A DNA stretch of 38,513 nucleotides from Asparagopsis taxiformis (GCA_030407315.1 JALQPE010000880.1:1-38513); one strand, 5' to 3'; positions 27,751 through 38,481 are shown, counted from the first letter of the stretch. The notes: generated from the letters alone by a model not told the origin. Numbers and translations: made by a program.

Positions 27751-28728
27751 TCACCATTGCTGCTCACTGGTTGCAAAGACATTGTAGACAACGAGTCCGA
27801 CCAGATAGAACAGCACGGCCAAACCGAACACGGCGTTCCAATTGCCGTGCGTCACCTCCAACAATACACCGGTCGAATACACGCCGATAATGCCGGGCAG
27901 ACTCGCAAATGTATTCTAAATGCCCAGCAGCGTTCCGGCGATGCGCGGCCCGACGCCCTGATGGTTTGCATACACGCCGCTTTGCGAGAAGCTTGCAAAC
28001 CCCAACGCGGTGCTGATATACGCCATAGCGACGTATGCGTTTGCCGCGCTCGGTGTCAATGACAGAAAGACAGCCTGGCCAATAAAGCCGATCGATTGCA
28101 TCAATTTTCACGTGTGCGTCACGGACAGTCCGCGACATCCGATGAGATTATCTGCGATCGACCCGCCGATATTCGCGCAGACGAACATGCTTACCCACGG
28201 CGCAATGGACAGTGGCGCCGATTGTGTCACGTCGCGAACGAAGCGCGAGTTTAAGTAGGTCGGCAGCCAGGTGAGACACACGAAATAACCCCATGTGCAG
28301 CAGAAATGGGTGACGATAATCGCCCAGATGCAAGGTTTTGAAAATATCTCGCGCAAACTCGGCTTGTCATCACGCGGTTCAGTCTCCGCGACTGTCGTCG
28401 CCTCCCCCTGCGCGTCTTGCAACGGCAACACGTCGTACCAACTGTCGGTTGGATACGTCGTCAGTAGGAACACAAGCACCCGGGTGAGGCCGATGATACC
28501 GAAAAAGTAAAACACACTCGGCCAGCCGAGATAAGCGATAAATACAGGCGCCAGTAAGAGACCGAAAATCGAGCCGGCATACATGCCCGAATATATAAAA
28601 CTAAGACTACGCGCGCGCTGCTCTGCAAGCACATACGCCGATACAATGGCGTTCATCGCCGGCATGGCGGCGCCCTCACCGACGCCGAGCACGATACGGC
28701 CGTCGTCCTTAATAATAATATTTTGCAT
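27751..28728 (-). pseudogene. SLC17/ANTR-like anion transporter (MFS), N-truncated with two nonsense codons
   Basis: A single minus frame runs from 28728 to TGA 27751-27753. It encodes GVGEGAAMPAMNAIVSAYVL, then LSFIYSGMYAGSIFGLLLAP and a GWPSVFYFFGIIGL helix. A polar central loop, WAIIVTHFCCTWGYFVCLTW and LPTYL, and C-terminal helices including GVYANHQGVGPRIAGTLLGI follow. These match the SLC17/plant ANTR family of proton- or sodium-coupled anion transporters. Only two lesions occur in frame: TGA at 28108-28110, where relatives have Arg (CGA to TGA fits), and TAG at 27916-27918. The first three or so helices are missing upstream of 28728, either lost or in an upstream exon. The frame is otherwise conserved, so inactivation looks recent. 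Confidence 0.8.
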
Positions 28729-28885
28729 TGAACGCTGTGATTGGCTGTTTGCGTTGCGTTGCGAAGAGGTTTTGCAGGGGTGAGTTTCGAGTTAACATGA
28801 GTGCAGGTTAATTTGGTAACATAAGTACCCTGACAACACGCAAGCACTGCACTGCTCCACCAATCCATTCTCCCCACCACCAACT

Positions 28886-29170
28886 ATGCCTCCAAGGCGT
28901 TCGCTTTCCCCAGCTCCGAGCCGCGCACAAAGCCAGATCACCATAAGGATCGTTCATACCCGCGACGACGTCAGCGTTCCCGCAGACACTCCGATTCGGA
29001 CAGCTATGATAGCTCCCGGATAGCTACTCAGATTTTTCCAGCGACTTCACCAGCTATAGTCCCAGCTACACCCGCAGTATCAGTCGAAGCATCAGTCCTC
29101 CCCGATGTCCCCGCCTTCGAACCCGCTCGAGCGGGTTGAAGGGGATCCCCTTCTCCAAGCTTCAGCTCGT
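28886..29170 (+). pseudogene. RS-domain (SR-like) protein fragment
   Basis: From ATG 28886, MPPRRSLSPAPSRAQ. Then in a shifted frame come HHKDRSYPRRRQRSRRHSDS and DSYDSS, and in a third frame SYSDFSSDFTSYSPSYTRSI and SRSISPPR. Arg/Ser dipeptide richness is typical of SR splicing proteins. It ends at the inserted 259-bp MITE (29177). It may be the start of the RBM39-like gene that follows, or a separate RS fragment. Two frame changes show it is decayed. It is divergent from the transporter pseudogene. Confidence 0.45.
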
Positions 29171-29176
29171 ACGAAC

Positions 29177-29435
29177 CCCTATAAGAAAATGAATATGTAC
29201 CTATGATATGCCTCAGATGAACCTATGATGTACGTGATATCTGTACTGTGTGCAAGGGATACTTCGATGATGTCCGAAAGATGAGCGTAAAGACATCTCA
29301 GGTCCATCTTTCGTGTATCGCTATGCGGCCATCAGCTGAAGAGCAAATGTTCCTTATCGGTACATCAGAGGAACACCATGCATGTCATATGTTCATCGTA
29401 CGGCCATCATTGGTACATCTTCAAGTCTTACTGGG
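29177..29435 (-). mobile_element. 259-bp MITE, copy 3 (inverted)
   Basis: Begins CCCTATAAG and ends CTTACTGGG, the reverse orientation of the copies at 8708 and 9232, with AAC duplicated on both sides (29174-29176 and 29436-29438). Nearly identical to copy 2. It separates the RS-domain fragment from the RBM39-like pseudogene. Confidence 0.93.
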
Positions 29436-29744
29436 AACTGTAGCCATTTGAAGCACTTCAAGTTGAACGAATGTTCAGATTGAAATAATTTAGTTCAAGC
29501 ACTTGAACGGACTGTGCATACACTGAAATTTTTAGATACGAAATGCCTTCAGATACCAGTATATAGCATAGGTAGAATTGATATCCGTAGAAGAAGAGCT
29601 ACGAGACAAGACGAGACAAGACGAGAAAAAAGAGCAAGAGGTTCAAACCTGTGCAACACCACTACCAACATCTTCATCCCCTGATCTGTTTATTCCTGGA
29701 ACCAAAAGTATCAGTAACAAGTCCACCCTGGAGTTGTTATAGAA

Positions 29745-30902
29745 ATGCGCAGTCGCAGCCCGCCCCGCCACCGCCACCGCGACAGGGGCCGGCGCTACCG
29801 CTCCGATCTGTTCACTCGCAGTCGCAACACGACAAGAAGAATCCCGTCGCCGCGCGAATATAGTCGACGACAGCGAGCACGAGGTAGCCCGTACAGCCCT
29901 CGTCGTCGCTATAGTCCTCCGCATGTATGGCGTAGAAACACGCGTAGAAGGTATCAACGCGATACGCGAAGGTCGGATCCGCCCCCTGGCGAATCCGCCC
30001 ATGCATTTAAACATAGAGACCTCAGAACCGTTTTCGTTTCGCGACTTGCGCAGCGTGTACGCGAAAAGGATCTCTTGCAGTTGTTTTCCGCCGCTGGAAA
30101 AGTCCGCGATGTCAGACTTGGCATGGATCGCGTTACAGCTCGTCACAAGAGCGCCTGCTATGAGGAGTATTTTGACAGACACGCCGTAGCCGCTGCGGTG
30201 GCACTCAACGAAAAAATCCTTTGCGGTTACCCAGTTACCGTCAAACCCACTGTCGATGAACGAACGTTACAGGAAAATCCGTCGAGTAATGCTGCTCATG
30301 CGCTCGATTCTACTCCACCGACTGCTAGAATAGCATATGCTGCTGTTTAAATATCTGTTGGTTGGTCCATGGAAACCAGACATCCAATTCGATCTAACGC
30401 TGCGCACCGAGCAGACGAGCTGAAATTAGATGGATATGTAATTGCAGAGAGAACGCTAAAGATAGCTCTTGCGAGTCAGGAGCAGAATCCAAACGCAGTT
30501 GCAGGACGATTGTCGGACATGAATTCCGCTTCCGTAGTGCCTCTTCCTGGTCCTGTTGGACATTCTGGTTTTGCGCATGTCAACAACGCAGACGTCGTGG
30601 GAGAATTGGATGAGGGACGTGGTGGAAGGCTTGCGATGAATGAATCTCGGAGAGCACTGGTGATGCAGCAATTGTCACGAGGGGAGAGCATCGGCAACAA
30701 ACCAAACAATAGCGAGAACAGGTTCCCAGTACAGGTTGCCAGTATCTTCATTGCCATCAAAGTCGCTGATACTTTGTAATATGTTTGGTGCGACTAGCGC
30801 AGGCCATTGTGTTGAATGGGACGGGAAGTAGAGACAAGCAAGTTCACCAATTTTGTGAAAGTCGGCGACTTCGCGGTTTGGTGGTTCCACACTAAAAGCT
30901 AA
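29745..30902 (+). pseudogene. RBM39/CAPER-like splicing factor, degenerate
   Basis: From ATG 29745 an Arg/Ser-rich domain (MRSRSPPRHRHRDRGRRYRS) leads into the first RRM: RTVFVSRLAQRVREKDLLQL, FSAAGKVRDVRLGMDRV and ILCGYPVTVKP. The RNP1 position is eroded (ACYEEYF where relatives have AYVEF). The frame ends at TAA 30348. Coding resumes at 30369 with the end of the second RRM (LKLDGYVIAERTLKIAL), then ELDEGRGGRLAMNESRRALV, matching the linker of RBM39/CAPER proteins. Near 30770 another frame gives SKSLILCNMFGATSAGHCVE and WDG, the start of the third, U2AF-like RRM. Most of RRM2 is missing and several frames are needed. Functional relatives act as nuclear splicing and transcription cofactors. 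Confidence 0.72.
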
Positions 30903-31039
30903 TTAACTCGAGCTATTGGAGAAATTGCAATTCATGAAAAAGAGGTGCGGTTACTCGAGCTGGGTGGTATGCAAAGACTACTTTTTATTGCTCTGCTTGT
31001 CTCATTCTGAGACTATGAAATGAATTTAGATTTCTACAT

Positions 31040-32196
31040 CTAGTTCTGAAACTTTTGTATCATTGTATTGACGATTTTCATCATGGACTCCTGTGTTTTG
31101 AAGAATGCTTCACGTACAGCATCTTCTATCTCTGCTTTCTGAGCCTCCCGCTTTTCCCTTTCCTCCTCTCGCCGCTCTCTTTTTCCTTCTCTCTCATCCC
31201 TTCTTTTCTCCCGCTCTTCTTTCATCTTCCTTACAGTAACCATATCCTCTTCGACCCTAACCTTCCTCGTGCCCAACTCCAGTCTCCGGCTAATCGCGTC
31301 CTTTTCAATACCATGACGAGCAGCTTCTATTTCCAATCGTTTATTTTCACGGATCTTAGTTCGATCCGCAGAAGCTCTTTCATATGCTTCACAGTTTTCC
31401 AGCATATGGATTTCTTGTTGATTTGCTTCCAGTGGGCTGTACCGATCACCTCCATGGAGAGATCCATCACTCCCACGATTTGCGCTTTTCATTGGCGTAC
31501 TTGGTGATAGTTCTTCATCTCTAGGCAGTGTATTTGTGACAGTTGTAATCCTAGACATCGCCCTATCCCGCAAATCCGACGCAAATTCTTGCCTCCTAGC
31601 CTGTCCTTCACTTCTCTTCCTTCTTTCTTCACCGACCTTTTCATCTTCCCGCTTTTTTTCTTCCATCATTCTAGAGCACAAATTGAAAAGTGTCAGAGCA
31701 CATACCCTCCAACGAACCTGCAAACTCCTCCTGATCTTGTGCTTGTCAATTATGACCTTCACTCTCTCAATGCAGTGCTTGCTATCGGTCCCCCACGGAA
31801 GACGGCCAGATTGGTTCAGTAACTCCGCCACTCTTTCAAACCCTTGTCTCCTGTTCCCTCTTCTACTTAAATTCACGATGTTATCCAAAATATTTTTGAC
31901 AAGCATGACGTCCAGTTCAGTGTTAAAATTTCTCTTCTTTTCCCTTGTGCGACCCTCCTCCTCTTCACTTGAATCATAATCTTCCACGTCAGAACTCTGT
32001 GTTCCTTGTTGATTTTCGCCTGTGCTTATCACCCGTCTATGTTTTCCATTTCTCCATAAAACATTTCCTGTCTTCCAAATATCTCCACACTCCCAGGGTC
32101 GATGTATATGTTCCCTGTATCAGAATTATCGTCCCAAACTGACTGAGAAACTAGGGAAGATATAGGTATCCGGGAGGTGTTGTCACCGGATGACAT
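31040..32196 (-). CDS. Myb/SANT-like protein with long coiled coil
   Basis: The open frame 31040-32032 encodes an acidic tail (DVEDYDSSEEEEGRTREKKR), then a Myb/SANT-like helical domain: RNFNTELDVMLVKNILDNIV, GFERVAELLNQSGRLPWGTD and SKHCIERVKVIIDKHK. A long Glu/Arg/Lys coiled coil follows, with a final helix ESMMKIVNTMIQKFQN. This layout is typical of transposon-associated trihelix-like proteins in algae and oomycetes (family-level impression). The frame has no ATG at its left limit, only GTG. A probable N-terminus starts at ATG 32196 (MSSGDNTSRIPISSLVSQSV) in another frame ending at 32029, so a one-base shift probably lies there. A second shift may affect the odd stretch after DKHK. No transposase is recognised adjacent. 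Confidence 0.55.
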
Positions 32197-32202
32197 AATG
32201 AT

Positions 32203-32541
32203 GAATATTGTTGCGGATCTAAGAGTTATTGACGACGTCTTGATCAATCTTGTCAACTGACTTCTGTCTATGTTTATGTACTTGAACAGGAATCCGTCGA
32301 GTGAAAATTGTGAGACCGGATCAGAATCCTGGACAGCTGTCTGAGTGACGAGGTAAAGCTCTCGAGGAATTCCGTGACGTAACTGATGAGCGTGTTTTTG
32401 AATACAACTCGATTTGTTGAAAAGTGATTTCTTTTTGAAGTTGTTTTAGAAAGGTTTTACATCTAGAACTTTCGTACACAACTACTCCCCTCAAACACTT
32501 ACAGGATCAGCGATCTTATTAATAGAAAAACGCCCCCCTAA
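32203..32541. other. Gene-free stretch
   Basis: No coding signal or clear repeat is seen. Confidence 0.4.
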
Positions 32542-32570
32542 AATCCTACAAACTTCCTACTTGTAGGATT
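32542..32570. other. 10-bp stem hairpin at probable DIRS 3' end
   Basis: AATCCTACAA (32542-32551) and TTGTAGGATT (32561-32570) pair perfectly around a 9-nt loop. It lies downstream of the recombinase gene on the minus strand, where DIRS-type elements carry terminal or internal complementary repeats. The assignment is tentative. Confidence 0.4.
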
Positions 32571-33142
32571 CCAAAACCCTCTAAAGTGTCGGAATGGCGG
32601 ACTGGAAATTTCCGGTTTCTCCCAGTCTTCTAGTGGCAGTATGGGAACTAGTCGTTTTAACATCCTTACCACTACCGTTCTCGGCCCAGAACACCACTTA
32701 ACAATTTGAGACGAAGGAATTAAAGAACGCAGTTTTACTGCAAGGTTTGCGGGAAATTCACCTGGCCAAACCTGGGGGGTAGGAGTGCTGTAGTCCTTCA
32801 GGTGTAACCCTGCCTGCGCATGTAGCAAATGGCCCCCAATTCCCATGTACCGTATACGGACGGGTTCTGTTCTGCGTGAGAGCAGCGAAACACGAGGGTT
32901 TCGATGATGTGGACGACGAGGCGTCAGATGGTTGCAGCGCAATGAGAGCGATGAACCGATATAGACATGAAAGTGTATTGCCTACCTGTAGGCAGACGAC
33001 GAGACGCCTTTCTGAGTGAGTTCCTCTTCTAATCGGCCCATGGAACGTGCTCAAAGGCGATGGAAGCTCCGCCACCGATGTGCAACGGAGGAACTAGGTA
33101 GTGCCATCCGGTGGCAGCTGCACACAAAGGTGGCGAATATAC

Positions 33143-34150
33143 TCAGCGACAAACGCTGTCCCAATTACGGGGACGTGAGTTGCGCGACACCAGTAAACTG
33201 GAAGGGTTTTTCTTTTCTCGCCCGGCATCGAGTCTCCTCTGCTTGAATTGATAGAGGGACACTCTGTTTGGGTGCTTGGCTCCATGACCCGTCTTGCATA
33301 CGAGGCTCCAGTCTCGCTGGCGATATGAACGCTTAAGCCTACAAGGAGGGAAACAGTGAGCGGATGGGATGGTTGTAGCTGTAGATTTGGGTCGGATCGG
33401 ATCACTGGGCGGTGTATTTGTCCCAATTTTGGTCCATGGAGGGTCTTTTCCGACTCTGTACTCACCATGGACTGAATCACGCGTATCAAAATATTTCTTG
33501 AATGCAAGGGACGGCTCTTTGCCGCTGGGGAGAACTGGCAAGGGTGCGGTGTCAAGGAATCCTTGATTGCTGTCCAGAAAACCACGGGACGCTTGTGCGT
33601 ATCTCGTTATCATCTGCTCATGGATTGGGGAGAGCGTCATGTTCTGCACGATAGCACGCCCATTTGTTAGGTAGTGACGGAGTGATTTAATACTCTCCCA
33701 TCTTCCATGGATCGCTATGGAAGTCGCGGCCATGCCGTGGCAGTAGTCATGCAAAGCCCCGCCGATACGAGCAGAATGGGGAGTAAGCTTCCCGGAGAGG
33801 CCGAAGAAGCTAGCAGCTGATTTAAGCTTCGAAAGATACGTAGAGTAGCAAATAGGAAATGCGCGCCCAGTACGGGAGCACGCTTCAGCATAGCGGTGGA
33901 TTAAAGACAGCACTAGTGGTTCCCGAATCGCAGTAAATTGCAGAGGTCCGGTTTTGGCGTCTTTCACGTTAACTCCAACGATCGATTCCGATTCCGCTAA
34001 ATGCTTTGTCCTCACATCTCCTTTTAAGGAGATATCTTCCCAATCTAGTTTCAAGACCTCTGAAGCCCGGAGATAGCCGCCCCATGCAGTAGCGAGGGCT
34101 GCTGCTACAGCAGGTTGATTGTTGCACCTCAAATAATGAACTACTGCCAA
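33143..34150 (-). CDS. Tyrosine recombinase, catalytic domain
   Basis: In the 335-codon frame the catalytic residues of tyrosine recombinases are visible: Arg28 in GGYLRASEVLKL, His125 and Arg128 in LTPHSARIGGA, His148 with Trp151 in HGRW, and the nucleophile Tyr160 in SLRHYLTNG. LTPHSARIGGA is close to the conserved HSLRIGGA form seen in DIRS-type recombinases. The rest of the chain (after about residue 190) is a basic, low-order tail of unknown role. The real N-terminus lies upstream in another frame; the frames overlap at 34141-34150. The product would cut and rejoin DNA to integrate circular cDNA. Confidence 0.88.
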   Translation of the reverse strand: MAVVHYLRCNNQPAVAAALATAWGGYLRASEVLKLDWEDISLKGDVRTKHLAESESIVGVNVKDAKTGPLQFTAIREPLVLSLIHRYAEACSRTGRAFPICYSTYLSKLKSAASFFGLSGKLTPHSARIGGALHDYCHGMAATSIAIHGRWESIKSLRHYLTNGRAIVQNMTLSPIHEQMITRYAQASRGFLDSNQGFLDTAPLPVLPSGKEPSLAFKKYFDTRDSVHGEYRVGKDPPWTKIGTNTPPSDPIRPKSTATTIPSAHCFPPCRLKRSYRQRDWSLVCKTGHGAKHPNRVSLYQFKQRRLDAGREKKNPSSLLVSRNSRPRNWDSVCR

Positions 34151-34578
34151 CAGGACATGAAGGGTGAGCGGTAACGCTGCTTTGGTGGTGTTAATTTGTG
34201 CCAGCCTTTCAAAGTCCGGCGAGCTCGCGGAAGCAGGCGACTCAGTTCGGGCGCAACAATAGAAAGATGTGATATGAGGTTGGCCATGTCTTGTTTTCGC
34301 CCCGCAGAAGCATTTTCCATCGCTTCGTTGTGCATGTAGTCGCGGAGAAGGATATCCAGCTTGTATGCGCTGGGAGGTAAGCTTCCCACTTTACTCTGAA
34401 AACGTTTGAACGCGGACAAATACTTTGCTCTTGTTGAAGCTGCTATGGTATCTCGGACGAGCGGGTAGACATCAAAAATTTCTACGGCTTTCTGCTCGAG
34501 GTTTGACATGAAATTGGTGTCGCAGGTAGGATTGTGCAGTATATGGGGGTGCTTGCAACAATTCTGTAGGACTGCCAT
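34141..34578 (-). pseudogene. Tyrosine recombinase, N-terminal core-binding part
   Basis: The open frame contains VRDTIAASTRAKYLSAFKRF and SAYKLDILLRDYMHNEAMEN, the helical SAM-like domain that clamps DNA in tyrosine recombinases. Near 34170 coding passes to the catalytic frame as KAALPLTLHVLLAVVHYLR, so one indel in LTPP/KAAL splits the gene. Apart from that shift the protein reads as complete. Confidence 0.75.
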
Positions 34579-34689
34579 TGAGGGACATGCTCGCCGTACG
34601 ATAGAAATTATGAGTCGAAGGTCGCCAGGGGTATGCGAGGCGGCTTGTCAAACCAATTTAGTAGTTGGCCCGAGTATGGGCGTCCGAAG

Positions 34690-36430
34690 TTGGCAGGCTG
34701 TTTGGGGGCTGCGAGGGTCGGAGCGCGGTACTGCGCAAATACACGCAGGCGGGATGGAGAATCGGCTGGATTAATATCAGACAGGATGTGGATGAAGAGT
34801 GGTTTAGGTCAGAGCGATGACAATTGCGGCAAAGCGTCGACACGGTAGGGCAAGATCAGGAGATGAGGAGCGGCCTTTCTGGAGTGCTCCGATGGCCACC
34901 ATTGAGTCAGAGAGTAAAAAACAAGCGTTTGCCTGTGATTGGATGGGAGACTGCCCATTCTACGGCGAGCACGGCTGCATGTGCTTCAAGCGCATTGATA
35001 TGCTGTGTGCGGCTCCACTCATGTGAGAAAGCTGTGGACCATTTTGTGCACCGAACCAGAGCTGCCAGGTGCAAGTTCTGCTGCTTGTCACGCTTTTCCG
35101 GAGACTTGAGCACGAACTTCTCGAATCTATTAATGATGCGTACTGGTACCGATGCGAAACAAACTCCAGCTGCCTCGTTGGATGCATCGAACGCAATCAC
35201 GATGTCCCACGTTGTACGATTCAAGCTTACGTGTGAGAGTGGCAGGAGGCCAGCGATCGTGCGTAGTTCTTTTTTCACTGCGTCTGGGAGGTGTCGCGGG
35301 AAACACTTGCTTGCATTTGCGTAATGAAACGAATGCAGGAGTACCGACAAGAGCGGGCGGATACCCAAAGAGATCCAAATGACACGACCAATCGTAGCCC
35401 GCAGCTCATCGTGTGAGATCTCAGCCGAAAGTATGCATCGCCAAACGCCTGAAACCGCTAGATGTAGTTTTTTCTGCAGCGGCTGCAGGATCCGCGTTTC
35501 GAGATGAAATGACCATCCCATAAAGGGCATAGATTTTTGGATAACTTGGTTGAGCGGGGAAGACTTCACTTGTTTTCGAGGTAGACCGTAGAATACGAAA
35601 ACATCCCTACATATTCTGTTAAATTGTGTCACTGCCTCGTCCGTCCAGCCGATGCAAACTAGATTGACATCGTCAATAATATGCAGCAGTAATGCATCCC
35701 CCAGACGAAGTGATAGGAGACCTTCACCTCTTCGCAGATGCAGCATTCGCGCAGTACTAGTTTGCCCGAAGGCGGCATTCGATGCTCTGAACAAGGCATA
35801 AGCCTGATGCATGCATCTTGCTGCGATAGTCTGAGCAATGTATACTGCCCATTTAAAGCCCATTGGAAACGTGGCTTGAAGTGGTCGGAGATTCCATGAC
35901 AGCAAATGGGCCGGCCAAAGTCTTCTCCATCTTCTGCAAGGTTGCTGGAGATAAGCTACTGGCTTTGACGGGGGCCAGGGGCATAAGTCGAGATAACGCA
36001 GAGGGAAGCCTATATTATGGAACATGTTATCAATATCAAGTAAAATCCGGATAATGTGGCAGAATCAGGGACGCGAATGGACGAAAAACATATCGGGAGA
36101 CGGAAGCTCGGTGTGGGGGTGAGGCATGTAGCTGTTTTGTACTCGTGGCCAGCTATCATCCTATCATGATTTTGGTCCTTGCGAACGGCAAAGGAAGTCA
36201 TCGTTATTTTCGATGCCATTGCGCAATACTCCTGTGTTTTCTGAATGGATCGGACCATGTCACAACCCCCGCTGTGTAAGCCTTTTCGATGATGGCTGGA
36301 AAGTGGCCAGTAATGGCATATACTCTATTCCCGGGTAGCGAAGCCGCCGAATCGAGCGCCTTTAGCATCGGGTTGGACAGAAAATGTAATTCCGGGTCTC
36401 TCAGCCAACTAAAGACCGGTTCCGGTATGA
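34690..36430 (-). pseudogene. DIRS-type reverse transcriptase and RNase H, over several frames
   Basis: Upstream pieces give WLRDPELHFLSNPMLKALDS and YAITGHFPAIIEKAYTAGVV (36425-36260), then in another frame VRKDQNHDRMIAGHEYKTAT, then LLDIDNMFHNIGFPLRY (RT motif A) entering the 372-codon frame 34907-36025. There TFPMGFKWAVYIAQTIA, LLLHIIDDVNLV (IIDD, residues 116-119, catalytic Asp pair), and RNase H residues D280 (VIAFDASNEAAG) and E347 (INALEAHAA) appear. At a T run near 34917 the frame slips and RNase H continues LLSDSMVAIGALQKGRSSSP. After one more shift comes SDINPADSPSRLRVF, the conserved NPADxPSR tail. Every key motif is present but at least four frame changes are required. Confidence 0.88.
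34907..36025 (-). CDS. RT/RNase H main open frame (372 codons)
   Basis: Longest intact part of the DIRS pol. It begins inside RT motif A (the first Met follows LDIDN in the true protein) and ends at the RNase H frameshift in a T run. Its first Met is therefore not a biological start. It contains motif B-like FPMGFKWAVYIAQ, the IIDD active site and the first two RNase H acidic residues. Confidence 0.8.
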   Translation of the reverse strand: MFHNIGFPLRYLDLCPWPPSKPVAYLQQPCRRWRRLWPAHLLSWNLRPLQATFPMGFKWAVYIAQTIAARCMHQAYALFRASNAAFGQTSTARMLHLRRGEGLLSLRLGDALLLHIIDDVNLVCIGWTDEAVTQFNRICRDVFVFYGLPRKQVKSSPLNQVIQKSMPFMGWSFHLETRILQPLQKKLHLAVSGVWRCILSAEISHDELRATIGRVIWISLGIRPLLSVLLHSFHYANASKCFPRHLPDAVKKELRTIAGLLPLSHVSLNRTTWDIVIAFDASNEAAGVCFASVPVRIINRFEKFVLKSPEKRDKQQNLHLAALVRCTKWSTAFSHEWSRTQHINALEAHAAVLAVEWAVSHPITGKRLFFTL

Positions 36431-36475
36431 GATGTAGCCAGCGAAGGTGCGGCGTGAGAGGCGACGCAGGGAGAT

Positions 36476-38481
36476 CTACACGTTGTTGTCAAGAAGCGTG
36501 AAGGTGCCACGTTCATCCATTTTTTGGAGACCCCGTGGCTTCTTGCAGCAGGTGTACTGCCTCCCATTCCGCTTCCCCGGTTGCAACATGATGAGATGTG
36601 ACCGATTTGGGAGCCTGCAAGTGAGTTTTACAGGGGTTAGCTGTCTCGGAGAAGGCGTTAAGAATTTTAGACGATTGGAGAGCGACTCAGCGGCTCGGTT
36701 GGCAGCAGAACTTAGCAGAGGGTGAAAGGTGCACATGCTTGCTGCCCTGAATATAGTAAATTGAGTGCAATGTGTACAGAAAAGAGAGAGGGTCTATATA
36801 GTGGTGGGGCTGTGAAGGGGAAAGGTCCGGCTCCGGTATTTGCGTGGTACTATAGTTGGCTCTTTTGGCTCTGGAATGCTCTCCTTCGCTAGTGATCCCC
36901 GTATCTGCGACTGTAGTTGTTGCGTTTTCGACTCCTTACAGAAGGAATAGACCAGGGCGCGGTGTCGGTGTCATTCGCAGCATTGCAGCATTGGTGCGCG
37001 TCTCTGCCGCAATATGCTGCATCCTTGTATTTTCTAGTACCGTCACTATCAATCCATCGCCCCTCTGAGTTTCCAATGAGGTTTGTACCCCTCCCAAATC
37101 ACTGCCCGCGTGTGTTGCGGGTTTTTGTGACGTATGTCTCTTCCACCTTGAGGACGGTATACAGTCGACGGAGGACCACCTCCATCCATGGCATGACATT
37201 ATGGCTACTGTAGGCGACGGGTACTGCATGAGGGTGAGATGTAACGCCCTCGCGAGTGTGAGAGCTTCCAGTTCGATCTGCTCAGGGTGCTGTCCGTTCT
37301 GCCAGCAGGGGCGTGTGCGGACGTACTGTTCGACGTTCATACATGCTTGATGAAGTTGTAGAGTATTGACGGGCCAATAATCTCGGATACTGCTAGCAAA
37401 ATTGGTGAAGTGCCGTGCGTTGGGTATTGGGGAGCTTGGACGGTAGACGCAGGGCACTTCTCCGTCCTGTCTGAAAATCCAGGCCATCGATGGGGAGTAC
37501 TGGAGGTCCTGACAGTGGAACACCACCAATTTGCATGGCAGAGTCATTTGCCTCTAGGAGTGATCCACTAGAACGGAAACTGTACCTTGTCCTGACCGGC
37601 GTTGGCGATTGTTGAGAACCACATGTCGATCTCCATCTGCAGCTTCTCTGTTTTCTCCTCCTCAATTTCTAGAAGATCGTTTACTGCATTGAATTTCCAG
37701 GCAAGAGCAGTTGCAAGTATCCCGTAGTACCAGTATCAGAGCTTGCATCTCTCAGGTCGGGCAGTGTGTGGTGAGATTGACGCGCGGCACGCAGCAAATT
37801 TTCAAGCTCTCTGGGTCTGTCTTTTGTCAATTCCAGCAATTCTGTTGGGGTCATTTCCATGACCATAGAGAAGCTTCGGTTTGGATCATCACGGTCTGCT
37901 TGCTCTATATGGTTTCAAAGATGATCTCAACTCGTCACGCATTTGCAGAACTGTTTCCAGTGGCTTCGATCTGTTCAGTGTAAAACGCTGTTTTAATACT
38001 TTCAGGGAGTCTTTGTATATCTTTTGTCAGTTGGTCATCGGTCATTCCAAGCAAAGAGGATACTCCATTGTGCCAATTGCAGGCGCGGAGGTCGGAACAG
38101 AAGGGATTTCGATTGTGCCGGACGTCTGATTTTGCTGCATTGGCGGTGCTGCCTGCACTTCAATTTCGGTTGCCTGGTGGGGCAGTATGGATGCTGTTCT
38201 TGGTCGATGACGTCGCGCCCGGAACTAATGCTTGGAAGGTTCTCTTGCGGCTGCACTGTTGCTTGGTCCAGCGCTAGGAGTTCCCGCAGGATGGGGCATG
38301 GTGAGATAATTTTGACGTAGACGCTTTTTTCAAACGGAACGGGACGGATCTCTGGGGGAGCGCGATGCAGTCCGGCCTTGGAGCTGGGAAGCGAGTCTGC
38401 TAGCCCTTGACCTGGCTTCATGATCGGGTGCTGCTTGGCGATTGCCTCAGTCCTGTTATGTTCGCCGTCGATAGTTTCCAT
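36476..38481 (-). pseudogene. gag-like region of the DIRS element
   Basis: Minus-strand pieces occur in changing frames. 38481-38035 starts METIDGEHNRTEAIAKQHP and is hydrophilic. About 38060-37950 reads LLGMTDDQLTKDIQRLPESI. 37866-37681 is helical (ELLELTKDRPRELENLLRAA). 37665-37393 and 37547-36936 include a capsid-like ordered part (NTLQLHQACMNVEQYVR). 36736-36476 ends near CCKKPRG, a possible zinc-knuckle remnant. No single frame is long enough to be the full protein. Position upstream of RT fits gag; sequence homology is not claimed. Confidence 0.4.

Noticed and set aside
30675..30890. Minus-strand frame with DGNEDTGNLYWEP resembling DDNSDTGNIYIDP of the Myb-like N-terminus at 32.1 kb
   Set aside because: The plus strand here encodes the start of the RBM39-like RRM3 (CNMFG..WD), so the resemblance is probably chance.
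32382..32410. CTGATGAG as a hammerhead ribozyme core
   Set aside because: The matching CGAAA block and flanking stems are missing.
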